Positions 11,118-23,320 of a stretch of DNA of 64,000 nt are shown here, piece after piece. Location of the stretch: the NCBI GenBank assembly GCA_034769895.1, contig CM068370.1, positions 33,865,747 to 33,929,746 of the forward strand, written 5' to 3'. The notes beneath the pieces are model-generated. The model was not told where the DNA came from. It searched no databases and was given only the letters and a program-made list of their open reading frames with translations. Both the position numbers and the translations under genes were made by a program. Source of the DNA: Magicicada septendecula. Taxonomy: Eukaryota > Arthropoda > Insecta > Hemiptera > Cicadidae. Each line of letters opens with the position of its first letter. The first letter of the stretch is position 1.

Positions 11118-11370
11118 TCTTGTAATTTGTGAATGAAACTGTGATTCCTGTAGTTAAGAGTGATGTATAATTGTTAAATAATATTAAAAATACTAAATAC
11201 AAATAATAATAAAATCCTTAATTTAGAGAAAGAGAGAGAGAATGAGACTGGGGGAGTGTGAGAGAGCGTGTTGTGGAGATTACGAAATCTGTGCGGGTGT
11301 GTGTAAGTGTACTCGTATATGTATTTGTGCGTCTGTGTCTGTGTGTGTGCGCGCGAGCCTGTGTATTTTG

Positions 11371-11438
<68 letters not shown>

Positions 11439-12719
11439 TTTATGTATGTGTTTTAGACTGCGTGAGACAGCGAGTGAGAGGGAGTGGTAGATAGTAAAGG
11501 AGAGAGTGAGTGAGAGAGCATGCGAGTGAGAGGGGGAAGAGTGTAAATGTCGACGTCTACATAATTTCACAATACAAAATACTATTCTCTATAGACCATA
11601 TAGTCATTAAATATTATAAATAATATCAATTGTTGTAGTCATTACAACAATATAAATAACAAATAATAACCACTGTTACATGACTGATTGATTTAACACA
11701 ATTTTGTGTTTTTAATATTTGTAATTCTGTTATAATTCTCTAATTTATGGACAAATGTGTTCAGTTCCAGTACAGTAATAATAACTTTCAGAATTTTGGG
11801 GGGGGGGATTTTTTCAAGAATAACATTTTAAATCCAACATTGATGGAAATTTTTACCATGTTTGTGCAACAAACTAAGCTATTAGTAAAAAACTAAAGCA
11901 ATTGCATATCTTTATGATTGTTTTAACGAACTGGCGTCATAAAATGTCTCTACCAGTACAACTAGTAGTAAATTTTGTTTTGGAATTTGGAAAACTGACC
12001 ATGGCAGCCTGCAGCAACATCCTGTCAATGAGTCAGAGGTTACGTGAATAATAAATCGTGAAAGTAAAAATGTGTGCGTGACCGTGTGCTAAGCTTGTAG
12101 ACCGGCGGGCACTTTTCAATTGGGGTGGGGGGTGCTGCGACTTTTGGGGGGGATTTGCGCATTAGGCCTTGGGGGGGGATAGGCACCCCTGGCTACCTGT
12201 ACCAATTCCAGTATACATCTGATGAATACTCCTACAATTATTTATAAACAAAATTAAGGGATTATTATACAATCAATAATTAAAATTGTAATATTGTATT
12301 AATTAGGTTTTTGGAATATTATAATTATGCTTATCTTTTTAAGTAAAACTGTATGTAAGAAATGTAATTATTTTGCTGATGTAAAACAAACTGTCTCACC
12401 CCCCCCCCCATACGGACAGACACGCGCACACACACACTATTAGTTGATCTGGTTGTCTTTGAAATTTTGTCTTACACATACCTGTTGTATAAAATTTGCT
12501 TTGTTTGATTTCATCAGGCTCTCAGATTCAAACAGGTTAATTTAATTTGCCTGATTCTGTATAAAAAAATGGTACTGTATTAATTAGTCGGTAGACTAGT
12601 ATTTAATACATAATAAATGCATAATTAACCACAACTTTTACTAATGATTTTTACTAACAACACATAGGTTACTGTTCTGAGAATGAGAATACAGCGGTTT
12701 TCTGAAAGGTTTTAGAAAA
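10746..12719. other. Non-coding stretch with simple repeats
   Basis: (CT)n then (CA)n lies at 11062-11117. A purine/(TG)n/(GA)n tract spans about 11226-11530, with an uninterrupted TG core at 11372-11423. G runs sit near 11799, 12126 and 12172, and a C run near 12399. Reading frames across these tracts are repeat artefacts. Nothing else is recognised. Confidence 0.7.
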
Positions 12720-14950
12720 TACAGTAAAACCTCAACGACAGGGATTGAAAATCAAAACAATGCATATGGAAAAATAACAGTTCTAGAAACCCAATAAATT
12801 TAAAGAATAATTTAATAACATATACTGTAGGCCTATGTTTTTGCTGTCTGGATTATTTTAGACTGTCAAAAAATGTTAATTACAAATTGGTTAAAACAAC
12901 AGATACCGGTACCTAATTTGTTTGGGTTAAAGTATCATGCTCATTTGAAAGTAGTTTTCATGTTTAATTTAAAGGGTTCCTATAGCAGGTAGCCGTCGAA
13001 AATAATTTGTCATAATAGGGTATTCTTTATGCTGTGAACCAGTGCCACTCTGACCTTCAGCAACAGAAGTGGATCTAGGTGGCATTGGCTTATTGTTGTC
13101 ACATTCCTAAAATATTCTGATCACTTAATGTCAAAGGAGCTGAAAGTCCCCTTTCCACTTGACACTGTGAAGAAAGATGCTTGGTGTCAATCCTTGTTAA
13201 GAATGTGCCCCCCCCCCCATCCGTAGAAATTTGACCACCATATAAAGCTCTTTTTTATGGTCTGTTAAGGAGCTCTATAGGGGTTTTACTGTGTACATTT
13301 TCTTAAAAAAAATCTCTACAGGTCTTAACAGTTAAACCACAGTAAAACCATATGCAAAACACAAGATAGCATTAAATTATATATATCAATATTCTTAGTT
13401 CTCTATGGATTTTAACTTATTTGTTTTGGGTGTATAGGTCAAACATCACATTACATAATAACATCACATGACTGTTTTTTTTTAAAGCTGAAATATCATC
13501 TTCATATTTTATTACATGTGATACATACACCTACCTGCCATCTGTTATGAATTTTCCCGTAGCTTATACAGAAAAACTACTGAGCTACAAAACATTAAAA
13601 AAAATATGGAAAACAGTTATAGTGAAACAAGCCATCAGTTACTTACAGAAAAAATACAGACAGGATCTAGTTCCTAATACAAACTGTTAAGTGTGTAAAA
13701 TCTATTGAAAAAATCCATCATTCTTTCTACATGTAATGTATTAGGTTTTATTTTTGTCGAAGTTGTTCTAAACTGAAAATGTGTTTTCATTTTCCTCTGC
13801 GTTTGTCTCTCCAACAGTGTACTGGCCTTCGCCTTCGTTATGGTATAGTTGATATATATTTTTGGAAAATTGTGTCTACCTTTGTGCAATGAACCTACTT
13901 TTGAAGGTGAAGTGATTTTTGTAAGCAGCAGCTGGCTTTTAGTAGTAATCAGTTCACAGCGAGTGTTGTAGTGATTAGAAGTGCGAGTGTGATTTTAAGA
14001 CATATGCGTTTAGTTCTGATGGTGTTGTTCATGCCTTGTAAATTATTAATACAACTGTAAAGTTTGAGTGATACATTTTTTGAAAAACATTTAATAATAG
14101 TGTACTGTGTGGTGAATTATAACACCAAACGTTAGTGAGATAATAGTGGAAGTGTACTATAACATGTGGCCAGTTGAGAACAAACAATAACACTCACCTT
14201 TCTTTATTTCATATTTCTAGACCACTTAATAAGCACAAGAAGGAACAGTAATAACAGCCTCGTACGCGAAATGTGTGTGTGTGTGTGTGTTAAAAAACAA
14301 GCAGATGTAAACTATCCGTAAAGAACCGGAGAGACAATATTAATGTATTATTATTATTATTATTATTATGACCTGGTGTAGGCTAGACGTTACAGTATCT
14401 GTTTATTCAGGTGCAGTCATGTAGTGCGATTCTGTCAGCTTGAGACTAAACTATAACGATTAGTCACTCTTATTTGAATAGCAGTATGATACAATATGTG
14501 GATATTGCAAAATGCTTATTACATCATTGTGTATGGGTGGTCATAATTATTGTTTGTGACAGGAGGAAGGAACTATAATTTTTGACAAGACCTCTTATAA
14601 AATTTTATTGAAAGCGATTATAATTGCGGTTGCAATGAAACACCAGATTTGACGTCATATCATACGCAAAAACAAAACTCTAGAAATGCGACATAGCACT
14701 GAAACGAGACTAGGAAAAAATTCGGAAGATTTACACCAAATTTCGTATTTTCTGGAACATTACAAAAAATCGGAAGGTCTTCAGAAATTTCGGAAGACCT
14801 GGCAACACTGCGCACTAGACACTAGATGCCGGCTCACTGAGGCAGCAAAACAACTGACAAGTATGTAAACAAGCTGGTGAGTCATCAACAAGTCGGTGCC
14901 TGAGCCGCGGTCGGACCAGCCGGGGGTCGGACTAGAGAGGTTTTACTGTA
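12720..14950. mobile_element. Possible pogo/Tigger-type element by its ends
   Basis: TACAGTAAAACCTC at 12720-12733 is matched by its reverse complement GAGGTTTTACTGTA at 14937-14950, consistent with pogo-type terminal repeats and TA target duplications. A second inward end, GGGGTTTTACTGTG near 13279-13293, would give an alternative element of about 575 bp. The sequence beyond the first 14 bp differs between ends, so the pairing is uncertain. I recognised no transposase inside. A (TTA)n run lies at about 14347-14370, (TG)n at about 14270-14290 and a C run near 13207. Confidence 0.4.
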
Positions 14951-15570
14951 CCTGTATAATTTGTTATAAAAAATAAATTGAATCTAAAAGTATTAACAGT
15001 GTTACTTTACACTGTGATTTTATTAAGCTTTTACTGTTTAAAAGAAAATAAGAGAATTTATAGGCCTATCTCTCTTTGGGAATACTAATTTAAACTTTCA
15101 CTAGGAGTAAACAAACCTGACATAGATGTAAAGAGGTTTCTGTTTTTGTTAAAGGGTGGTTTTATGTATGTTTGTTCAAAACACTTTATAATCATTATAA
15201 TAATAAATAATAATGAACAGATTTAGTTAATTATGAATGTGAGTTAAATTATTTTAACGTCACCTCGCCTTTACCTAACCTATTCTCAACGAGTTTGTCA
15301 ACGGCCCTGGAAATTCTGATACGGGGAAGCTAGATGTATTTAAATTGTTTTCTCGGGTACAGTGTTGAGGTTTCCACATTCCGCCTGTCAAAATGTGGTG
15401 GTCACCCAAGGGCATGTGGTTTTTCAGAATCTTCTGATAAGGTAAATGAGTAAAGTATCGGGGTATATTATTCTTCTCTTTAATTATTTTTATTTATTAT
15501 TCATCCCCAATTATTTGTACTATTACAAACATGTAAAAAGCATAGATTTTAATTTGAATTGCAACATTGG
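14951..15570. other. No recognised feature
   Basis: AT-rich DNA with no coding or RNA signal that I can support. Confidence 0.5.
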
Positions 15571-15571
15571 C

Positions 15572-15692
15572 ATAAAAACATCGATGTTTGAAATCTTAAA
15601 ACATCGATGTTTTCATACCGATGTTTTTTTAACATCGATGTACTCTTCACGATGTTAACATCGATGGTTTTCTGGCGATGCTGATCCCTAGT
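15572..15692 (-). repeat. hAT-like element end with subterminal repeats
   Basis: The motif ACATCGATGTT occurs at least four times with variants in about 100 bp. The outer edge reads, on the minus strand, TAGGGATCAGCATCGCC, which resembles a hAT terminal repeat. Clustered subterminal motifs are typical transposase binding sites in hAT elements. The other end was not found. Confidence 0.45.
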
Positions 15693-16009
15693 GTGTAGTG
15701 GTGTGCCCATCACTTCTCCTTCACACCGCTCCTGTAGGAGAAGGGACTGGCGGGAACGTTGGTGGGGGAGCTTGGCGGGCCGTGAACGCTGTGAGAGTTG
15801 TTTGTAGACAAATACTTGAAAAGACCCTTGTTCCCGTATGTGTTACAGTAATCACTTTTAGTAACGTATTTTAGTAATTTTGACAACATGCAACGTGTTA
15901 TATATATTTTACATGTATGCAATATTAGATAGGCTATGTATAGAACGTTAAAAAAAAAATTAGCGTAAAGACAACGCGAAAACAAACAAAAATCGTGGCA
16001 TTTACTAGA
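15693..16009. other. No recognised feature
   Basis: Unique-looking AT-rich DNA. No gene seen. Confidence 0.4.
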
Positions 16010-18320
16010 TACTAGCCGATTTACCCAGCGTTGCTCGGGTTCATAATATATTCATAGGCTCATAGGCACCTATTCTTGTTCTAACGTTATATTACTTCTA
16101 TATTGTATAATCTTCCTTATACTGTTACGTTCACATTCCCACTGGAGGAATAGATTACTCTGTACCGCACCTGTTTAAGAACATGTCATAAACTTTATTC
16201 TTATATCTGGAGAAGAATTCTGTTGCGCGTGATGCTCCTGCTCGATTTCTAACTCTGGGAGAGGGCGAACAGCTAAATTAGTTTTCAATAAAATGTCTAC
16301 AGTACTTGCATGCGCTGCGTACTTAACTGTCATTTTATAATTCATTGTATTAATGGTGAAATAAGGTATTAGTTGAATTAGTGTCTCCTAAACCTATTCT
16401 AACAATACAATACCTCTATAGATTTCAGCTTATCAATTTTTAAATTCAAACTGAAGCAAGCGCATTTATATTGTCTGAACACTACGATCTGAATACATTC
16501 GCTATCAAAAAATTGTTTTTTATACTCGCTTATAACTTACTTCTATCTTAACATATCCACTTTTAAATTCAAACTGAAATAACTCTGAATTCACGCACTA
16601 TTAAAACGTTTCTTAAGACGCATACACCACCTTCGATATCATAACATATATATTTATTTATAAGAACCGTGGACTCTGGCCCGGCCGTAATTAGATCCGA
16701 CCTAAGACTCCCCGGGTTTCGTGGACGGACTCCGGGGAAGGCCCGTGAGGACGACTCCCGCGCTATTCCCTACGCGGGAGTGTTTTACCTATGCCGGGAC
16801 ACAGCCTGCAATTTCCGACATCCAGGCCGGTCGAACTCCCGCGCTAGGACATTGTCAGAGACCTCCCCTGGGTACGGAAGGTTCTCCGAAGCCCGAAAAA
16901 GCCGTCGACATGCCGGGCGAGGCGCTGGAACTCTGGCCCGGCAGTTTTCGCGAGATCCGTCCTAGGACTTCCCGGGTTCAGTGGACGGACCCCGGGGAAG
17001 GCCCGTCGGACGACTCCCGCGGTATTCCCTACGCAGCAGGCTTCCAACTATGCCGGGACACCGCCTGCTTTTTCCGGCATCCAGGCCGGTCTACCTCCCG
17101 CGCTAGGACTCTGTCGGAGACCTCCCCGGGGTACGGAAGGTTCCCCGAAGCCCGCAAAAGCCGTCGACATGCCAGGCGAGACGCTGGAACTCTGGCCTGG
17201 CCGTTTTTCGCGAGATCCGACTTATGACTTCCCGGGTTCCGTTGACGAACTCCAGGGAAGGCCCGTCAGACAACTCCCGCGCTATTCCTTACGCGGGAGG
17301 CTTCTACCTATGCCGGGACACCGCCTGATTTTTCCGGCATCCAGGCCGGTCGAACTCCCGCGCTAGGACTCTGTCAGAGACCTCCCCGGGATACGGAAGG
17401 TTCCCCGAAGCCCGGAAAAGCCGTCGACATGCCAAGGGAGACGAAGGAACTCTGGACCGGCCGTTTTTCGCGAGATCCGACTTAAGACTTCCCGGGTTCC
17501 GTGGACGAAACCCAGGGAAGGCCCGTCGGACTGCTCCCGCGCTATTTCCTACGCAAGAGGCATCTACCTATGCCGGGACACCACCTGCTTTTTCCGGCAT
17601 TCAGGCTGGTCGAACTCCCGAGCTAGGACATTGTCTGAGACCTCCCCGGGGTACTGAAGGATTTCTGAAGCCCGGAAAGCCGTCGACATACCGGGCGAGG
17701 TGCTGGAACTCTGGCCCGACCGTTTTTCGCGAGATCCGTCTAAAGACTGCCCGGGTTCCGTGGACGGACTCCGGGGAAGGCCCGTCGGACGACTCCCGCA
17801 CAATTCCCTATGCAGGAGGCTTCTACCTATGCCGGGACACCGCCTGCATTTTCCGGGATCCCGGCAGGTTGAACTCGCTAGGACTTGGTCAGAGACCTCC
17901 CCGGGGTACGAAAGTTTCTCCGAAGGCCGGGAAAGCCTTCGACATGCCGGGCGAGGCGCTGGAACTCGGGCCCGGCCGTTTTTCGCGAGATCCGACATAA
18001 GATTCCCCGGGTTCCCTGGACGGACTCCGGGGAAGGCCCGTCGGATGACTCCCGGGCTAGTCTACGCGGGATGCCTCCACCGATGCTATGGCAACCAGAA
18101 TGTATTCTATTGGGTTGCCATGGTAACCAGATCTAATAGTTTTTAAGACCCTAAAGGACCCCCCCCCAAAGGATCGTATCGAAAAAAAACACCTGTCCTA
18201 TGTTGGTTCTCTCGTTGCGTAAAATATTTGTGCCAAGTTTGGTTGAAATCGGTCCAGTGGTTTAGGAGGAGATGTGGAACATACATATATACAATGACTT
18301 TTATTTTATATTGAGATAAG
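16010..18320 (+). mobile_element. Repeat with conserved ends carrying a GC-rich array
   Basis: The left end (about 16012-16040) has a GCCGATTTACCCAGCGTTG box followed by CTCGGGTT. The right end (about 18230-18310) has a TTTGGTTGAAATCGGTCCAG box followed by a short ACATATATACA run. Both resemble the ends of a non-autonomous repeat widespread in invertebrates, but I cannot name its class. Between them lie about 600 bp of AT-rich DNA, the 259-bp array, and a GGTTGCCATGGTAACC palindrome at about 18113-18128. No clear target-site duplication. Confidence 0.45.
16668..18095 (+). repeat. GC-rich tandem array, about 5.5 x 259 bp
   Basis: The anchor GACAT before CCGGGCGAGG-type sequence recurs at 16907, 17166, 17426, 17685 and 17941, giving periods of 259, 260, 259 and 256. 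Each unit contains CTGGAACTCTGGCCCGGCCG, a TTTTTCGCGAGATCCG box, a CCCGGGTTC box, GACTCCCGCGCTATTCC and a TATGCCGGGACACCGCCTG box. GC content is far above the surroundings and CpGs are frequent. Long frames cross the units on both strands but shift phase each period, so coding is unlikely. Confidence 0.92.
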
Positions 18321-18595
18321 CCATCAAGATTCTGAGCGTAATTATGTAGATTCATATATACAAAGTTTATATATATACATAGACATAACGAGTAAAAGTG
18401 TATAAAACGAGTTTGAATTGATGGGTGAATTGTTACTTGTATAAACGTTTGTATATATTTTCTTCAATTTAGGGCATCAGTTCAACGTCATCGATTGTTG
18501 AACACCGATCTGATGGCGAATTATTCTGCATCAAAAATGTTCTACAATCACAGCTAATTTCTATGGGGTATTGGTTAAACTGATGGGCTGCTATA

Positions 18596-18643
<48 letters not shown>

Positions 18644-18699
18644 TGCACGATACACCTGAAAACCCCTTGATCACTAGAACAGAAATGCAGGCTGAATAA
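18321..18699. other. No gene; (AT)n tract
   Basis: An uninterrupted (AT)n run lies at about 18596-18640. The remainder is AT-rich with no signal. Confidence 0.6.
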
Positions 18700-18857
18700 A
18701 CAACCGTCGTACTCTACAAAATGAAGAACGCCGGACAGAAGATTCTGTTATTCATACACAACTGTCCTAAGATTGGGGACCCCAAAAATGTGGACCTTGC
18801 TTTTCAACCTCCATGTAGGCCTACAACAAGTAAGCTTCAGCCTATGGACCAAGATAT

Positions 18858-19650
18858 TGTTACGACGGTCTCACGGATCGTCGTATGGTACAGTGGAAAA
18901 CAAAATAAAGATACCTATGAAGTCACTAATTACCAGCTTGTAATCAACAAGTTATTCAACAAGATTATACTCGTACAATAATTCAAATAAAATTTGTCCA
19001 CACGCTGTCAACTAATAGAGTCTCTGCTAACAAAATTTAGACGCATCTGTGGAAAGATTCATAGGTAGCTGAAAAATAAAACACGGAAGGATACCCGAGT
19101 GAAATTTTATAAAACTGTGGCTGTCCCCACATTCCTGTATGCTAGTGAGACACGGACTCTTGGTAAAAGGGAAGTGCAGAGGATTCAGGCAGCCGAATTG
19201 GAATTTCTAGGAGGGACGCAAGGTTGTTCTCTTTTGGATCGGGAAAAGAACGAGGATATTAGACGCGATTTAAACATTGTATCTTTGAACCAGAAGATTG
19301 AAGACCACAGATGGAGGTTGTGTGAACATTTGAATCGCATGCCTGATATCCGTCTACCTGTGACTGCCTTGGGTTATAACCCTACCTGGGAAGAGAGATG
19401 TCGGTAGACTGAGGAGGAGCTGGGCTCCGGAACAGGTCTAAGGCCTAGTCCTTGGAGTGGTGATGACGATGACTAATAGAGTCCCGCACAATAACCACTT
19501 GAGACGCATTGAGTAGATCGCCCAACGTAAAACTGACTTCTAAGCGGCCGAAAATTCTAGAGGACACTTGAGCGCGGCCTTTGCAGAAACACACAGCCGG
19601 AAACACGTAGAACGACACCCTCCATTGTTCGAGAACGTTCCGTCGAGGCA
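18858..19650 (+). mobile_element. S2 LTR-like element inside the pogo gene
   Basis: It starts TGTTACGACGGTCTCACG and ends CA, between ATAT (18854-18857) and ATAT (19651-19654). That looks like a 4-bp target duplication, and removing the insert restores the pogo reading frame (DQDIIKV). The first 150 bp and the piece after the LINE match copies at 42388-42933 (minus) and 50136-50676 (plus), but the distal part is shorter and diverged. A solo LTR is the most likely reading; no pol gene was seen. Confidence 0.6.
19023..19471 (+). mobile_element. RTE-like LINE fragment with perfect target duplication
   Basis: It encodes VKFYKTVAVPTFLYASETRT, REVQRIQAAELEFLGG and LCEHLNRMPDIRLPV (thumb/C-terminal RT region), and ends in TGGTGATGACGATG. 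The 12-bp ACTAATAGAGTC at 19011-19022 and 19472-19483 flanks it exactly. It is 5'-truncated and its short-tandem-repeat 3' tail is as expected for RTE-type elements. The same 3' end occurs at 40628-40785 on the minus strand. Confidence 0.85.
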
Positions 19651-20040
19651 ATATAATAAAAGTGCTCGACCGTTTTTATCGCAAGCGCCTTGTCCTCCTG
19701 CAGTATCTGCAATACACCGACAGTGGGGAATCAAATCGGACCACATTCCTGGATACTCTAGATTTTATCAATGCTGCATGGAAAGGAGTTCAGCCTAGCA
19801 CCGTTGCAAACTGCTTCAGAAGAGCTGGATTCAGTAATGAAAAAAAACTCGATTTTATTTACGTTTTTTGTGTGTCGTGTGTTTTTCTGCTCCCGCAGTT
19901 ACTACCCTTTTTTAACTTGTAGGATTCCGATAATTCAGTCCCTCTGGACCGTCTTCTGATCTAATCCATATCGATGAGGGTTGGGAGATATACGCGAAAT
20001 GTTAGGAGATGTTAACTTGGAGGATTAGATAATGGGCCCC

Positions 20041-20790
20041 AAAAGATTATACGGGGGAAAGGATTTTATTTAAATATTTTAATTTATGCAGACGATCTTG
20101 TGATCATCCAAGAGAATGAAAATGATCTGCAAAGGTCGTTGTTTTATCTTACTAACGTTTTAACAGATTACAATCAAACCACTTCCTTATCCAAAACAAA
20201 AGTTATGAACATTTCTGGGGCAACTCATATTAAAACAAAGATTTTCATACAGGATTCGCCAATAGAATAGGCGTCAGATTTCAATTATCTAGGATACAGT
20301 ATCACATACCAAGATGATAACGAGGTTGAAAGCAAAATTAGTCTCTTCCAGTCGCTTTGTGGATGTATTATTTATTAATCACTTAAAAAAAACAATTGAA
20401 ATACTCTAATGTGATTGCCATACCTCAACTACTGTACGGTAGTGAGACTTGAATTAGAAAGGCCAAAGATATATCTAGAATACAAGGAACGGAAATGAAC
20501 GGTTCTTAAAGGCTGTAAAGGGTTGTACCAGAAGAGTTCTTATCAGAAATTATCATATTAGAATGGAGCTAGGCGTAGCTGAAAGCTTAAATGCGAAAAT
20601 TTCCCAGTACAAAACGGAGTGGCGGTTACACGTAGAGAGAATGGATCCAACTAGATTTTCAAGAAGAGCCCTTGACTATCATCCAAGGGGGAAAAGAAGT
20701 GTGGTAAGACCCCGTAAGCGATGGTTGGATGACTTCCACTTCGACTGGAACAGGCTACTAACCTAACCCGTAAAGGATCAGGATGACGAC
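20041..20790 (+). mobile_element. RTE-like LINE fragment
   Basis: The frame reads GFYLNILIYADDLVIIQENE (YADD intact), then SLSKTKVMNISG, DFNYLGYSITYQDDNEVESK, and after frameshifts KAVKGCTRRVLIRN, then WRLHVERMDPTRFSRRALDY and HPRGKRSVVRPRKRWLDD. The 3' end has AGGATGACGACGAG. It is a close relative of 42960-44325, which makes it an uninterrupted reference for the 289-bp insertion there. Several indels mark it as dead. Confidence 0.85.
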
Positions 20791-22090
20791 GAGACAATGG
20801 GGTAGTGACTTCAGAAATATTCGCTGTAGATGGTACCATCGAAAACCATGCCGCAGGAGACAAAGATGCCGCCATGCGGTACTGCGTGACCTTTATCAGT
20901 TCGCAACCCTCGTAGTGTATTCACGGACGATCACTCAGTATCTTGGACGGTTATAACGAATAATATTTGAGATTCCTTTGTAAAAACATGACTAAATACG
21001 GCGCGTTTGCGAATTCAGACTGTCACCGTAATGAGATACTTTCACCGAAGAATAGCTTTCACTCGGTTGGTTAATATGACTTACGTCCAACGGCGGAGTT
21101 GGCTTCGCTTAATGACCGATCGCAATTACACCTAATGTGCATAACTAATGCCCAGACTCGCCGTTTTAATTAACGCTGATAGTACCGAAAGCAGCTCTGT
21201 GAACGTGAAGGCAGTGCCAGCGCTCGTGAAGATAATTTTTCCCAGCAATGGAAATTTAATATCTGCTACACTATTGTGAGCAAAGAATGATATTTGCTGC
21301 TTTGTTCAGAACGCGTCGTGTTTATTAAGACCACCTGCACCTGTTGCTTTACCAACTGTCATTCACTTTCAGTTTGATACTGTGAATTCCTACAAAATCG
21401 CTGCCACAAAAAGCGATCCTCATAACAGTCGAACATTTAAGCGTCCAGTGGCTTTTCAGTTCTGTCGCGCTTTCCACTTCTGTCGCACTCTGCATATCCA
21501 GTTGAACATTCATTCTGTTGTACTGCTAACTATCGTTCTGGTTTCTTTAAGGAATCCTTTAACGGTCGTAAATACTGATTTATGAAAACCATTAAATAAA
21601 ATAAAGGAAAAACCTGACTCACAAGAAGAATATAGTGGAATAAGCGTTCTCACACGCGCACACACATGCACAGTAAGCCTCAAAATAATAAGCCTGACGC
21701 AATCTCCCTTTCCGCCTTTATCATCAAGTCGAAGAAAATAAAAATAAAAGTTCAGTCAGTCTTTGTTTACAAATTGGGTTTTACCATTCCTATTTTTATA
21801 TATTCGATAAAATTATGCGAGAAATTAACGCGGTTAAAAATAATACGAAGAATAATCTAACTTCACTTTCCTGTTGTTATAACGGCTATTTTAAACGCTA
21901 GACTTGACCATAGTAAAGTACGGAATAACACTATCGGTTATAAATGTTATCATGGTTAATGAAGGAAAGGAGACAACCAAACTTGTTGTACTCATATTAC
22001 ACGAAGTCGGCGTAAGTAAATAGACGAATACAATGAATTAAAATTATTGAAATTAAAATAGGCCCTAATAATCATTGTTAAAATTATCGT
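20791..22090. other. No recognised feature
   Basis: No gene, RNA or repeat family was recognised over this 1.3-kb stretch. Confidence 0.45.
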
Positions 22091-22185
22091 CATTGTTAGC
22101 TGGGCTGTTATTACGGACATACGTTTCGGCTCCACCATCGGAGGCCGCTTTCAGTGTCGGAAATGTTTGGCAACGTGTCCGCCTA
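22091..22185 (-). repeat. Hammerhead-family remnant A
   Basis: A hammerhead-like module is followed (minus strand) by AACAGCCCAGCTAACAATG, the degraded conserved downstream box of the family. No partner arm was found nearby. Confidence 0.55.
22116..22158 (-). ncRNA. Hammerhead-like module A
   Basis: GACA, CTGAAAG (CTGAAGA expected), CGGCC...GAGCC hairpin, GAAA, CGTA, TGTC. Stem I GACA/TGTC is intact. The core is damaged at the G8-A9 positions. Confidence 0.5.
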
Positions 22186-22320
22186 GTAATAGGTCATTTA
22201 ACGAATGATCTAAAAACAGAATATCTCAGAAGATAAAGTAAAAACTAATATCTGTCAAACGTGCCACAAAAATGTAACAACGATGCGAAAAATGAAGACT
22301 AAAAAAAACTTTCGCTGAAA

Positions 22321-22321
<1 letters not shown>

Positions 22322-22384
<63 letters not shown>
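22322..22384. repeat. (CT)n microsatellite
   Basis: About 30 uninterrupted CT units. Confidence 0.95.
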
Positions 22385-22385
<1 letters not shown>

Positions 22386-22387
<2 letters not shown>

Positions 22388-23009
22388 CTATTTATGCACC
22401 TAAGCATTCAAAGAATTTCGACGAAACCGAAACATCGAAGCATGATAATGTTTTTAGGCTTTTGAAACGTATAATGTGGATTACGTTTGGTGGATTACGT
22501 AAATCATTTCCAAACCACAGACGATCACAAACAGAGCATGTAAAACCAAATTTATTCTCACTAAAACGTTTGCTAATCTCAATGTCAGCAGCGATTATTT
22601 CTGTCTTGATGCGTTTACATATCAAATTTCTAGACTGTGGGGAATCGAAAGTGTGGAAGCGTTACGTTTTTCGATGACGATTTTGTGGAATGACCCCCGG
22701 CCTAAAAACGTCTCATGTTAAAAATAACTGATTCATTTGGTCCACACATAGACGTGTACACACAGTTAAGACATGCATATCAACACAATTTACAAACCTT
22801 TTATGTAATTAAAACATTCTTGTAACTACAACTTTGCTGTTAATACAAGGTGTTTGAGTCAATAGCAGACCAGTAGAAAGAAGGTGTCCTGATGTATATA
22901 CAAAACGGAATGTGATGATTACAATAGTTTTTGTAAATGATAATCTGACAGGAATTTCCGAGATAGATACAAGTATACTTAGTGATGACACAGTACTCCT
23001 ACTTTACGG
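22386..23009. other. No recognised feature
   Basis: AT-rich. Nothing could be supported. Confidence 0.45.
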
Positions 23010-23320
23010 CGCTACAGCTCATGAAGAGCTCTAGCGTCCAGAATGACTCCTCTCTACCCTGTGCGACTCTTCGCCACCTTCTGACCCCCAGTCTTCTCAT
23101 ATCTTCATCCACATCACCCATCTTCTTCTTGGCTCCCCTCTTGCTCTTCTTCCTCCTGGTCATCCAATGAATACTTTTTTCACTGCCCTTCTTTCACTCT
23201 GTCATTCTTTGTACGTACCTCCCCACCTAATTCTACTTGGTTTTATTACTTCGACTATGTCCGGTTCCTTGTGTAGTTCGTGCAGTTCTGCATTTGTCAG
23301 TGATGACATCAAGAATGTTA
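23010..23320 (-). pseudogene. LINE C-terminal fragment
   Basis: The minus strand reads ELHKEPDIVEVIKPSRIRW, then KKVFIG, GGRRARGEPRRRWVMW and, in another frame, RRLGVRRWRRVAQGRE. This is the order (IV..IK..R+RW, KK.., GRR..GRPRRRW, W+..A.DR) typical of non-LTR retrotransposon C-termini. Stops and frameshifts are present; the clade is not determined. Confidence 0.7.

Larger units (their letters stand above)
18700..19910 (+). pseudogene. pogo/Tigger transposase, interrupted
   Basis: MKNAGQKILLFIHNCPKIGD then KNVDLAFQPP and TSKLQPMDQD (18721-18857) is the second-Asp to third-Asp part of a Tigger transposase. The frame resumes at 19652 with IIKVLDRFYRKRLVLLQYL and continues to FINAAWKGVQPSTVANCFRR and AGFSNE (about 19835). 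The second catalytic Asp is changed (FIHN, where FIDN is usual), so it is inactive. The break at DQD/IIK is filled by an LTR-like element (18858-19650), which itself holds a LINE. No element ends were identified. Confidence 0.85.

Noticed and set aside
16669..18146. Overlapping frames of 83-168 codons in the GC-rich array
   Set aside because: They arise on both strands from GC-rich repeats, and the 259-bp period shifts the phase every unit. No domain is recognisable.
19568..19798. 76-codon frame across the S2/pogo junction
   Set aside because: It is in a different frame from the pogo peptide (IIKVLDRFYRKR), which explains the same DNA.
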